From positions 1 through 46,521 of the forward strand of contig JBNGIO010006138.1 of the NCBI GenBank assembly GCA_049999805.1: a stretch of DNA of 46,521 nt, in the 5' to 3' direction. A model generated the notes under the pieces. That model had not been told where the DNA came from. It saw only the letters and a program-made list of their open reading frames with translations, and made no database searches. Positions 32,062 through 43,039 of the stretch are shown here, in pieces (position 1 is the stretch's first letter; the number at the start of each line of letters is the position of its first letter). The position numbers and the translations under genes are program-made. The stretch is from Folioceros fuciformis. Taxonomy: Eukaryota > Anthocerotophyta > Anthocerotopsida > Anthocerotales.

Positions 32062-33829
32062 CTTTAAAAATGTGCTCCTGTCACGGTAGGAGGCAGAGCT
32101 CTCGGTTCCACTCCGCTATTCAAGGGCACGAGCTGTACCTGGGACCCTGGATTGGGTAATGGAGGATGAAGGCTGAAGTAGTTGGGTGCCTGCGTTTGAG
32201 GGAAGGCATGCGTCTTACGGATCTCGATCCCCTACAGAAGGCTGGCCAGCTCCATGTATGAAACTGTCCGTTCCCTGCCCCGGAACGGACACGTTACGGC
32301 AATTTTCAATTTTGATATTTCTTGCTGCACGCAATTCAGCAGCGAGCTTTTGAGACGTCATTCTTGTTGTGTGATTGTGTTACCTTTGCCAAGCTTATAC
32401 AACGGAAATGTTTTGTGGGCATCAGTTCTCCGGTACTCTTCCTCAAAATAGGTTCTTTTTGTCATGCATCTTTACACGTGAGGAGGCCCAAAGCTTCCAC
32501 TTGTGGCCGCCAGAAATTTTGTGTACGTGGTGTGCTTCTTTTTTGTTGCCGATGTGCCAATTGTCGTGCCCCAAGGCTTCCCACTTTTTGGTGTCGTGCT
32601 TGCATGCCACTTGCGTCCGAGGTGGAGTGGGGCTGGAGTTCCTGTGGCCCTTTCTAAGTGCTTGAATGGCCGTTCTCCACGTAAGGGCTCTGGCTGTCGT
32701 TTCAGCGGACAGGCACCGAAATTCCACCGTGAATTCGCTTCTCGGATTCCCTGAGTAGGTGATCATCCAGGGGCAAAATGCCCGTTGCAAACTCACCGAC
32801 CCCTTAGTTATGCGTTGAAAGGGTTGCAAGTATTCTCAATTAGGTGGAAAGGGGGGGAGAAGCTGGGCTGAGTACATATGTAGTAGTAGTAGTAGTTGCT
32901 GCAGAAAATTGCCCAGCCAATCACCCAACAAGCAAGTCTGTAGAAACGGCTTTGGCACTGGCATATTCGTCATTGTACATACAAGCATCGCTTGCTGGTC
33001 TTCCTAGACGGGGTTTCGCAAAACTGACTTGCTTGACTTATTCCAGGACAGCATTGTACCATATTTAGTACACTTAACGGGAAATGGAGGGTACATCGAT
33101 GAAGACTTGCAGCGACCACGCATGCAGCAGACGTCATTCTCCGGATCTCCCGTGGACTTAGGCTCATCTCATTACATGCTGCTTGAATCCCTAGTCTTGG
33201 GCTCTACCCGCCGTGATTCGCATGCTTGAGGGATCCCGGTCGCCTCTCTGTGCGCCGATACTGTGATTAAAGAAAGGCGCAGAACAGGTATCTTGTGAAG
33301 AGTGCGGCTCGTGCGTGTGAAACGGGGTGGGTGCTGTCCCAGGACTCCCAGGGCAATGGCTTGTGTCATCATAAGACTGCCAGCACAAACTTCAAGGGCA
33401 CGCCACATACATTCACCAGTTGGAGATGAGACAAGGAACGGATCGTCAGGGACAACACCGAGCAGGACAGAGACGGCAGGCCCGCCTGAATCGGACTTTT
33501 TCTTACTGACAAGAAAGCATCCACTGTCTGACACGAGAAGACGAGAAGCGCCCTCCACCGTGAACAATGGGCTAGATGCAGAGTGTATTTTGGACTGTTT
33601 GGAGAGTTCGAACCGACATACCACCGGTGGGACACTGGACGCTAGCACAACTTTCCAATTCCGTGGTACTTTACACAAAAACAAAAGGACAGGAAAGAGG
33701 GAAACGTGGACGACGGCGTGGGGATCCCCCTATGGCTTCGCCTCCTGGCACTCTCACAACACCATCTGTAAGGCTACGTACAGTCGCCACACTGCTCCAG
33801 TACAATTATGACTGTACTATATAGTTGCA
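32062..33829. other. Long stretch without a supported gene
   Basis: Open frames of up to 170 codons occur on both strands at 33170-33810, overlapping each other, and match no family I know. It should include the 3' UTRs of RH1 and the cytochrome b561 gene, which converge. A strong hairpin lies near 32265. Confidence 0.45.
32265..32291. terminator. Perfect 10-bp stem hairpin after RH1
   Basis: TGTCCGTTCC (32265-32274) and GGAACGGACA (32282-32291) pair perfectly around a 7-base loop. It lies about 200 bp after the RH1 stop, possibly in its 3' UTR. A role in 3' end formation is inference. Confidence 0.45.
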
Positions 33830-36103
33830 TCAAGGAATGGCTCTGACAGAAATGCCAGAGCCGTTGAAGGTCGCGGGGGCCACGGGCTTTACTGACTGGC
33901 CCTGTAGGAGCAAATAACCAAACCTATCTTGAAGCAAGTAAACCAGGGAGAAGAAGGCAAGCTGCACCGAGAAGAGCACATTGAAGGTGCGGATGCTTGT
34001 GCGAAAAATCAGCTCATAAACATGCATGCCGATGAAGATGTTGACGAACCCAAGGATCACCGCACCTGTGCCCAAAATCCAGTGGAGGCCATACCAGAAG
34101 GGACGGGGACCACTCCCGCTGCACATTGGATTGGACAACAGTCAACTCGTCAAATTCCTCTTTTAACACTCATCAACGTTTCGAAGTCGGGAAGGGAGAA
34201 TTTGCTGAGACTTACAAGCGGGGACGTATCAAGCCCACGAAACATTGGAGCCACATGAGAACAAGCAACGCTAAGCCCAGTCTCTGGTGCGTGAAGCGAA
34301 AATTCAAACCGAACTTGTCCAGCGCAATACCTCCACCAACAGTGCCCAAAACCACACCCAAAATCTGCAGTCGACAACACAACGAATTCCATCTCCGGAT
34401 CACCTCGGTGGCTCAAAGAGCGCAGAGCAAATCAGAACACCACAGAGCACTAAAATGGTGATGGTTTACCTGGGCGATGATATGTGCATATCGCAGTGCA
34501 TCCATCCACCCAGACAGCTTGGCTCCATCAGTCCGGAAGTGCTTGGAGAAACGGATTATAATAATGCCCAGTGGCATGAGGACGCCGAAGGAAGACCACA
34601 TCAAAAATCCATGAGCGGTAGGCCAATACTTCGCAGACTGCAGCAGCCAACGTTAACAGAACTTGTCAACCAATCTGCAGAGCACAATTCTTCTTGAAGA
34701 AGCCAGCTTCGGAGTCAGGAAGGACAAACAACCCCTCCTCGCCACGCTCATGAACATAGCGACATCTTACCATGACTCCTGGTGACAAAACCAGCGAGGC
34801 TGCCAAAATTTGCTGTCTCACCTACAGCGTTCCTCACAAACAGGAATCACAAGCAGGGAAAAGGGGGAGCAAAGGTGAGAAACTGTCTTGTGTGCTCCCC
34901 AGGCGAACGAAACAAAGGCGAGCTATTAAGGGAGCAGGATTCGTGAACGGGTGTCAAATTCTGGAGAAGACGAGTTCACGACCGCAAAATGTGGGTAGCA
35001 CGAGTCCAGGACGGCACTCTACTATGCACGTCACGCTCACAGACTCTTGATTACTTTCGCACGCCCGGCGCTGCTGGCTCTGCACACGACCGGTGCTGGG
35101 ACAGGCCACCACCGAGCTGCACAGAGGCGATGTGACGCAAGTACCACGAGTTACGAATGCACCTTCTACCAAGCGGCCGTCCCCTTAAACACTTTCGTCT
35201 CCCTCTCCTGCTAATATTCCAGGCCACTCGTCTGTATATAGACGCAGGTTCCTTGTGCCGTCTTTTACATACACAACTTCCCTTTACCCTCTTTACTGTC
35301 ACAGTAACCCGTGACTGGCTCTCGTGTCGTATTGTCAATATCAGTCCTCCAACCATCCTCTGCCACGATGCCAGACCCGACCTTGATTGACCACACTAAT
35401 ACAATGGCCCAAAACCCTAAACCATCCATCAGCTTACACGCATCACAGGCACAGCATAGCATAGCATAGCCGATGGCTCGGCGTGGGTCATGACTTCCCA
35501 TAGGACTAAGCCATCGAGCGACCTGTGATGACCCGTCCCTTGGCTAGACAATCGAGTTGAGCTTAGTTTGTAAGGCTCAGACACCAACGCAGAGAAAAAC
35601 AGCCGGCAGACAGAGAGATGCGCGCAGGCGGGCTCTGAAACTTCCAAAATTAGGTTACCCGTTCCCGTACCATTGGACTCCGTGCCACACGCATGTCACC
35701 AAGCCAATAACCTTCGCTTCTTGACCCAGGCAACAGACGACGCACTCCTGAAACAAGCTTCACGTCATCCAGCTTTTCTACAGCAGTTTGAGAGCAGCTC
35801 TCACTAAGGGAGCTCGGGCAAGTCTCTCCCAGTCTGGTGAGCATTGAAGTCATTCGCAGCACTCAAGAACCATGCTCGGTCGATCTCGACAAAGCCAAAT
35901 CCTCCACAGGAGAAGGGAATGAGAGGGACAACTTTCGCAGACGCACGTACCGTAGGCCTGTGAGAAGCCGGCCTTCCAGAAGTAGTCGGGCTCGGACTCG
36001 GACTTGTTGTAGCTTCCGCGACAAGAGCTGTCGCCGCAATGCTCCAAAACACGATCGTCAGGTGCAGGCCGTACGCAATTCTCATCTTGCAGCTCCAAGA
36101 CAT
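33830..36103 (-). CDS. Cytochrome b561 domain protein
   Basis: A membrane electron carrier. Coding exons on the minus strand are 36103-35951, 34637-34470, 34364-34216 and 34118-33830, joined by GT-AG introns (the first 1313 bp), giving 252 residues. A signal peptide (AYGLHLTIVFWSIAATALVA) is followed by a short Ser/Pro linker. The b561 core has its four haem histidines: His60 in AHGFLMW, His103 in RYAHIIAQ, His133 in FTHQRLG and His169 in GLHWILGT. Size and order match plant stand-alone b561 domain proteins that lack a DOMON domain. They are thought to move electrons across membranes, perhaps from ascorbate. Exon 1 is the least certain part: it has a good GTACGT donor and keeps the frame. An ATG at 36085 is an alternative start. 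Confidence 0.82.
34638..35950 (-). other. Large first intron of the b561 gene
   Basis: At 1313 bp it is about ten times longer than the other introns in this window. I see no gene inside. If exon 1 is wrongly placed, part of this would be upstream sequence. Confidence 0.55.
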
Positions 36104-37199
36104 CCTTAGACTCTGCACTGTACCTCCCACCTGCAGATCAGCAATTCTCCTCCGACTTTCTTCCTCCCTGAGGCTCGCTGCCTTCCTGTCAAGCCATGCA
36201 CCAGAGCGTCACCCTGCTGTCTTCCTGCGCCGGCCCTTTCAGGTGCCTGATCGCATCCAGGTGCATTAGCATCAGTTTCGGAATTCACCTCACGACGTTC
36301 CCCGGACCGAAGCTTGTCAGAAGGAACTTTTGCTGGCGGCTAGCACTGCAGACAGTGAGAGCGCAGGACGGCCCGGTGAATGTTCACTTCAAATGCATCG
36401 AAGCTAGGGATCAAAAACTACAATATCGAGCAATGATTTGCTCAGACTCACGGCCACAAGCGAAAGCTCTGGACAGATGGGAGGGAGACATTGATGAGCT
36501 ATCTCGATACTTATTTTCCCAGCTCGACGAGTTTTCAGAGGACCTCGGGCCGAGGTGATTCGGTGAACCGGGCAGCGCGTTCTGTTAATGCTCTGACGAT
36601 TCCTGAACCGGTAACCGCCGTGCGGTGGGCCAGGTCACCTTGTCGGTCACCACGCCGTACTCGTACTCGTAAGAGCGTGCCATGGGCTCTCACACACGGC
36701 GAATACCGCGCGGTATATACCAGGACATATCGAACCTCACAAGACACGCCCAGCTCAAGCCTGAGCCCGCCCAAGGACGAGAAGCAGGCGGAAGGTTTCC
36801 GCGCGGCTCCGCATGTCCCTGCATGGCATGGTCACATACTCTCTCTCCGCTCACTTTTCTCGAAGTGCATAGGCATCCTCACACACCAACAGGCCTTCGT
36901 CGGTAGCCTGTAACCTAAACGCCCCGTCCGGCCCCGCCCCGTCCCGTTACGAGACGAGACGAGGAAGGAGAGGTTGATGAGGTGGTTGCTTGATTTCACC
37001 ACACGCCGTCCTAACACCGAGGAACTTATACCAGCATTGAAATTCGCACCTAAACCTTGGCCGACAGATGGCCCTATTAGGCGCAAGGCAATTTGCACTC
37101 CGATTGCTCACCTACTCCAGGGGTACGAAACCAAGTCTAAAAAAAGTAGAAGAGAATATGAAACACGATCGGGATCCGGTCTGAAGTAGAGCGTGTGTG
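36104..37199. other. Upstream region of the b561 gene, no gene seen
   Basis: Overlapping open frames on both strands, none recognised. A 14-bp palindrome, ATACCGCGCGGTAT, lies at 36703-36716. Confidence 0.4.
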
Positions 37200-38433
37200 A
37201 TCCTTGTGACTGCAGAAACCTTCCTTCACAATGTGAAGCAAGTTAGCAAGACAACACAACTTGGACTCATCTCTAACTTATCTAGATGGGTCTACCCCAA
37301 ACATAAGCAATTCAACTTAAGTCTCTTGAATCTTGGGTTAGGAAACATTGGGCTCTAGTGCTACAATTTGGATCAAAGCATTAATGCTTACAATTAGACA
37401 GAGGCTGTTAGTCTTAAAAACCATAAACATGCATTCAAACTTTCGAGATTTTGCTTTGGGGTAGCCTACCCTTTGGCTTTAAATCTCTCTCTCTATGTAT
37501 GTAGGTAGATGTGTGGTTGCTATTGACAACTCTTAATCACATCTGGTACGTTATCTTTATAATGTCAACGGGGAGCATATTCCCATGCATAACACCATCC
37601 ATGTCGTTGTGTAGGGTTTAGGGTCGGTCATGAATGAAGACTACATTTACAGCCTTCTCCTTCAAAGCCAAGGCATACTATCAGAGTTGCACATGAAGTT
37701 CGGGATACCACATTCAATGTTTATAGGTCAAGTGGTGGTGGTAATTTTAGTGTACACCTTTAACATGGTACACACCCAAGCAGTATTTTGGAGAGCTAAG
37801 ATGATGTCATTCCAAAGCTAACTAATATTCATATTTTGCACATCCCACATAAATGTGTATATACCCTCGACCCTCAATATATGAGAATAATGAGTTATTG
37901 CATATAAACGGAGTGTAATGTAAGCTATCTAAAAAATGCAAAACAAGCTTTGTGTAGTAAGCATGTTAGACGCATACCTTGTTTACTCTCTTATTCTTAA
38001 GTTTTGCATGCATTAGAGTAAAGTTGTTCATTGTATCTCGCCATGTAAGGATGTTGTTGGGTGTTTGCACCTATATATTATGTAGAGGTAACCTTGCGTT
38101 TAGGTCTTGAACTTGTGTAAAGGTAGCTTTTAGAGAGTTTTAGCCCCCAAATATGGACCCGCGTTTCACACACTATAATGCATAAGGTTAGTCATGAAAC
38201 TTGATCCTCAAAAGTAATAGATGATACATGTAGAAACTTTTTTTAGTGACAAACATGAGCTCAAATTTGAGGAAGCCAATTTTATTACCTCACTTTTCAA
38301 ATAATTGTTGCTATTGTGCCATTGTACATCACCATATTCTTTCTATAGTACTAATTCAATTGAGAGCATCATTCATGATGTATTCGCTGCCTTGTCTACT
38401 TGGCTAGACCAGCTCATAAAATCACTATCCATA

Positions 38434-38443
38434 NNNNNNNNNN
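38434..38443. other. Assembly gap, 10 N
   Basis: Flanked by an exact 47-bp direct duplication, 38387-38433 and 38444-38490, the same length as at the first gap. Confidence 0.92.
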
Positions 38444-38542
38444 CTGCCTTGTCTACTTGGCTAGACCAGCTCATAAAATCACTATCCATATTATAGATGC
38501 AGAAACCTCGTGTGTGCTGAAGAAATGGATTTTATATTTTAA

Positions 38543-38566
38543 AATAATAATAATAATAATAATAAT
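38543..38566. repeat. (AAT)8 microsatellite
   Basis: Eight uninterrupted AAT units in AT-rich sequence. Confidence 0.95.
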
Positions 38567-39288
38567 ATATTATAAATCCATAAAACCATACAAACTTGTA
38601 AGTCTTCATTTTCTACATCAATAGCTTCCAAAATACATGACTTAAAGATGAAATATAAACCCATTTTTAAAGAAACTAATTTTATATTTCTTACAAAAGA
38701 AAGTTAAGGACTACAAATCTATGAAATCAATTCAAATTGAGAGAAACCGGTAGGTCTTGTTTGGTATCATTGGAGATTGACTGAATCTTTGGTACAATTG
38801 AAAATAAATGAATAAATTATACGTTGAGGAATAAAACTCTTTTTGGACCCATGCAAAAAGATCGTTCTACGTTTTAAGTTATTTGGTTCCTTCAGGGCAA
38901 AGATTCAATTCAGTCCTACGCTCCGTATAGGAATACGGAGAAGATAACTATGGACGATTCAATGGGCTATCATCCGAGAAACGCTGTGCTTGCCTAAGAA
39001 CGTGTTGGAAGGCAGGAGATCACACCCTTGTGGCCCCCATCAACCTCAGTTCCTTAATCCAAAAACGCTTTTAAGAAACCCGCTATCGGCATTTGCCGTC
39101 CTGCAGAGACCATGTTGTGTAATAAGAGGAGGAGAATGGGGACGAGTGTTCCGAGTCGCTTGACTTTTATCCTAAAGACTTAGGACAACTTCTGTACTTC
39201 TCGCATCAGCCCTATTAGTGCCTAACGTGCAGTGCAGTACCCACTATATCTGTGGACACTAACCAGTGTACGGACAGATAAGGATGAT

Positions 39289-40827
39289 TCAATCCAATAG
39301 TACTCCATGTGTAGCCAAGTCCTGCTCCAGCTTTGCTGCGGACTCGAACAAGATGCCCATCATGCCAGCCTCTGCTGCGGCTGCTACGTTCACATGCCTG
39401 CCACAAAGGATTGATGAGAAAGATGGTAATGCCTTGCTAAAAACATAGAAGTGAAGGGATGCACATGTCCCAACAAACATACCTGTCATCAACAAATATG
39501 CAAGAACCCGGAAGAACATCAAGTACTTGTACTGCTCTTGCATAAGCTTGTTGGTCAGGCTTTCTCAGACCTGTATACAAGTCCAATTCAGAGTATGTGC
39601 ACAACACAAAGAGATATAGGCAGTACGTGTAGACATACACTACGACAGGACCACCATAAGCTTGGGTGACAGCACATTCCACAACACGTTTTCAGGCATG
39701 ACGGACTGGAGCTTGTTGTCGAAGAGATCAAAGGTTCAGCCTACAAAGCCAAACGACGGTGTGGCATTCGGAGATGTGCCACTGAAAAGTCCATGATCTC
39801 TCGCACTATTTGCGTCGACATAGAACACTAACCCATTTCACAAGAAACGAAAGTCCATGCCAGGTAATCGGATAGCCTCAGCTTCTCCTCGATCATCCTG
39901 TACCTGTTTAAAGCAAAGGTTATCTTTCACATCAGCAGCCTTGCTCAGTAAGTTTAGACACCAGCGAATCATGCTTTTCATCACTCTCGTCATGACCTGT
40001 ACCAGAAATGGCACACCTCGCCTACCAGCATGGGTAGTTGGTGAATGCGTGCATTTCATATCCTGCCCCTTTCAGCCGTCGTAACAGAGACTCCACGCCA
40101 TCCAGATACCCATATTTTCCGGCCATGCAGTCCTTCAAACCTAGGGTTGCGCAAGCCATCGGAAAGGTGATTCAAGACCTACCCTGAACATTGGAACACG
40201 AACTCGCTTCCTCCTTTCAAAACTTTAAGAGTCCAAGACATACCGCTGTAATTAAACTCTCGTCCATCTTCGAAGAAGGTCGCGACCAATTGCTCCTGCC
40301 ACATGCCACCTTGCAGTGTAACTCGCCGAGCGGGACCAGCTACAACAGGCCGCTGGACAAGGCACCACAGACCTCAGTGAGCAGACCCTTCTCAAACTCG
40401 ATCCAAGCGGTGGGATGTTTCGCGCTCAGCAACTCCTTCATGGACATCCTGAAGTACAGCAGGTGTAACTGGATTGCCTTTGAGCTCGAAATGTCCTGAA
40501 ATTGGCGCACTTCGGGACAGCTCAGGGAATAGCAACGGTGAGAGACCCGAAGAAACCTGCCATGTCGGTGTAGAAGGGATCAGACACAAGGGTGCCCATT
40601 ACATCAAACAGCAGCACCGGGAACCGCCTGCCCTCATCACTGCATGCTCTCTGCGTGCGATCCTGTAGGATCAACTGCTCCTGAATTGCCTCCATGTTGC
40701 ACCGTAATTGCACGCCGTGGCGTGCCACTCGTCCCGAATGGAGCCTGAAGCTGCTGCGTAAGCTCGCAAAAAAGATCCCGCCATTGAGCAAGCGACAGGG
40801 AGAGGATCGGAGCAGATGGGCAACCAT
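39289..40827 (-). CDS. FHY1: Plastid FMN hydrolase-like HAD phosphatase
   Basis: A haloacid dehalogenase-fold phosphatase resembling plant chloroplast FMN hydrolase (FHY1), which removes phosphate from FMN. Seven exons on the minus strand: 40827-40547, 40448-40373, 40295-40244, 40140-40026, 39903-39833, 39570-39483, 39397-39289, giving 263 residues. The nucleophile Asp75 lies in FDVMGT. Then come MSMKELLSAKHPTAWIEFEK in exon 2, the helix with HAFTNYP (motif II threonine), the lysine in GLRKPD (motif III) and CIFVDDR (motif IV). The second aspartate usual in HAD motif I is a methionine; I recall the same in plant FHY1 homologues (DVMDT). The first 45 residues are Ser/Arg-rich, as in a transit peptide. 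An ATG at 40866 is an alternative start; I chose 40827 for its context (gcgATGG). Confidence 0.87.
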
Positions 40828-41307
40828 CGCTCCAAAATGTAAAACCTGGGGCCCAACCTCCAACATGGAAAACGTGAGCCGAACCCGATCGGATTTCTCG
40901 AAGCGGAAAACCTCAGGTCCCACTCGGTTGCTTCTCGCGCATGTAAAGACCTATATTACACAGCGCCGGCGCCTTCTTCCTCGACATTCCTTCCTGTTCA
41001 TTTTGATCGTTGTTCTTTACAGGGTACAATGAAAGGAGAGATCCAAATTGTGCAGGAGAATTGAATTTATTACATATGCTTCCGGTAAGATAACGGGTAG
41101 GTCGGATACGTGATCTGCTAGACAAGTCGAACCGGGACTCCTTAGAGTCCAGAGGTACGTAAGTTCCCGAAGTCCAGGAACTCACGCGGCTTCCCGTAAC
41201 ACCTCGCCGGCCCAGTGCCATAAACCACAGATTGTTTAGTCTGTCCGACCAGCCTGGTTAGCGGATACATAACCTGAAACTAACCAATGATTTGAGAACT
41301 CTCTCCT
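40828..41307. other. Spacer between two minus-strand genes
   Basis: No supported gene. It should hold the promoter of the FMN hydrolase-like gene and the 3' UTR of the INSIG-like gene. Confidence 0.45.
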
Positions 41308-42786
41308 CTACGATGGCTTGGCAGGTTTCTGTCGGAAGTATGCGCTAAGCCAACGAGAAAGGTTGGACAGGAACGGCGTGTAGAAGAAATAGCAACACAG
41401 AACCCACGTAACCGCGCCCTGGAAAGCCAATGCGCGTGCCTCGCAGTCAGGAATCGGAGGCATGGAAGTAGAAGGAATCAGGGAATCAAATTTGGGGGAA
41501 TGAAGGAAGGATTACCATGCCAAAAATCTCGTAATTCGGCTTTGGGTAATGCCAGAGCCCGAAGTACCTGAGGAAAAAGCCAATGAGAGGGACGGGGTTA
41601 GATGCTGCCAAAGGTGTGTGAGATGACTGAATGTGAATGTGAGGGTGGTTGAAGCAGGATTTACTTTTCCACCGGTACTTCAGCGAGAGGAGCGCTGATT
41701 CCAACAAAGCAAGCAAGAGCAAAGCCCCACCAGGTGCCCTCGAACAAGACCCAGTTCGCCTCAGCTGCGATGAACAAGATGTAGGCTTCTATGTTGTATG
41801 GCACGCCTGCTTTGTACAGTTCAGCACTGAGCTCAAGCAAAGCTGCAAGAGTCCTGTACAGTCATGCATCTCAAATGTTCATGGCGTCAGTCAGTACGAA
41901 GAGAAAGAAGAACCTGTGGTGCTAACACCAAGGCAGCACAGGTGTGGAGTCTCACAGAAAGGATCCAGCCACCCTTTTGAGATCAGCTCGAGGAGCCTGG
42001 CCCTTGCGAGCGAACTGCCTATCCAGCAGGAGTTGTAGCAGGCCCACCACACAGTAGTACACTCCCAGGAGAGGTGGAACCTAAGGACACTCCCACTCCG
42101 GCCGTGAGCTCGTGCAGGACATGGAGGCCACTACAAAAGCAGACGCAACAGTGGATGACGATGGTTTCAACTCTCCCCGCATCTCTCACTCACCCACACG
42201 TTTGTTTTCAGTCCCAATATGTTAATCGCGCCGTTGTCATACTCTTGTAACCCTACGCGAGAGTGGATCCCATCCAGCAGAGGGCCCAGCAGGAAGCCAA
42301 TGACGAAAAGGCTAATCGCTACCTTGGGCCAGTCTTGCAAGGCATCTACAGGCGTCCCCGGAGAGCAATGCACAGAGGCTTTATCAGCCCAATCACGCCG
42401 GAACAGCACGAGTGTTCATGGACGCAGGGGGTATGACATATGAACAAATCCAACATCTCACCTGGTTCTCCAGATTGCAGTTGAAGAGGACTGGATGATC
42501 CTGCATCTCCACTTCTGTTCCGACACACCACTGTGCTGCCGGTCAACACCTTGCCCTTGCGTCCTCCCACCCATCCCCAAGGCCTGCCACTAAACAGGTT
42601 ACCAGCAGGAGCAGGAGCAGCAGGGCCTCTGCCCTCACACTTTGCAGACAATGCACGCAATTGTGCCGTACACTGGCGTGGCAGTGCAGGACGGTGCCTG
42701 AGCCCAAGCCCGTCCAGAGGCCCGGATGTCGACCCGGCGGGTGCCACGCGCGGGGCCTGCAACACTGTGCACATCAGCCCGCGCAT
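41308..42786 (-). CDS. INSIG-like polytopic membrane protein, probably plastid
   Basis: Six exons on the minus strand: 42786-42462, 42345-42194, 42080-41956, 41853-41665, 41567-41516, 41418-41308. Joined they give 317 residues with all junctions in frame. The first 105 or so residues are rich in Arg, Ser, Ala and Pro, as in a plastid transit peptide. Four to six hydrophobic segments follow: [52 protein letters not shown] with [11 protein letters not shown], and [16 protein letters not shown]. The WVPPLLG stretch at 159-165, followed by a helix ending LLLDR, recalls animal INSIG proteins, which hold sterol regulators in the ER. Homologues of this sort seem general in green plants, but I know of no tested function. 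A plastid location would imply a role unlike animal INSIG. The exon structure is firmer than the name. Confidence 0.75.
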
Positions 42787-43039
42787 GGTGCACCAAGCTC
42801 GCCCTGCCCTCAGGACATGGATCTGTAGCTGCCTGAGGACGAGGACAATGTGACTGCAGATAAGATGGATCTTCGCCTCCTATGTATTTCGAATATATTA
42901 CATACATCCATTCCTCGTTCCTGGATTAGGGCACACCAGCTGCTGCACCGCGGACTCCGAGGAGACAATGTGCAACCGCAGCAGCACAACGGAAACACCA
43001 TAGCCAGCGGGCCTCAAAGCTCTCATCTCCCTTGAATGG
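42787..43039. promoter_or_regulatory. Shared 253-bp region of a divergent pair
   Basis: It lies between the starts of the INSIG-like gene (minus) and the glycosyltransferase (plus). Both promoters should be here, though 5' UTRs may overlap. No defined element was seen. Confidence 0.5.

Larger units (their letters stand above)
37200..39288. other. AT-rich gene-free stretch
   Basis: About 2 kb rich in A and T with no frame of note. It contains one telomere-like GTAGGGTTTAGGG near 37611, a short AAT microsatellite and the second assembly gap. It may be old transposon debris, but I recognise no element. Confidence 0.5.

Noticed and set aside
33600-33620. GAGTTCGAACCGAC as a possible tRNA T-arm
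   Set aside because: No matching acceptor, D-arm or anticodon stem around it.
33172-33811. Overlapping 170-codon frames on both strands
   Set aside because: Neither shows a domain, neither is conserved in a way I recognise, and each is the shadow of the other.
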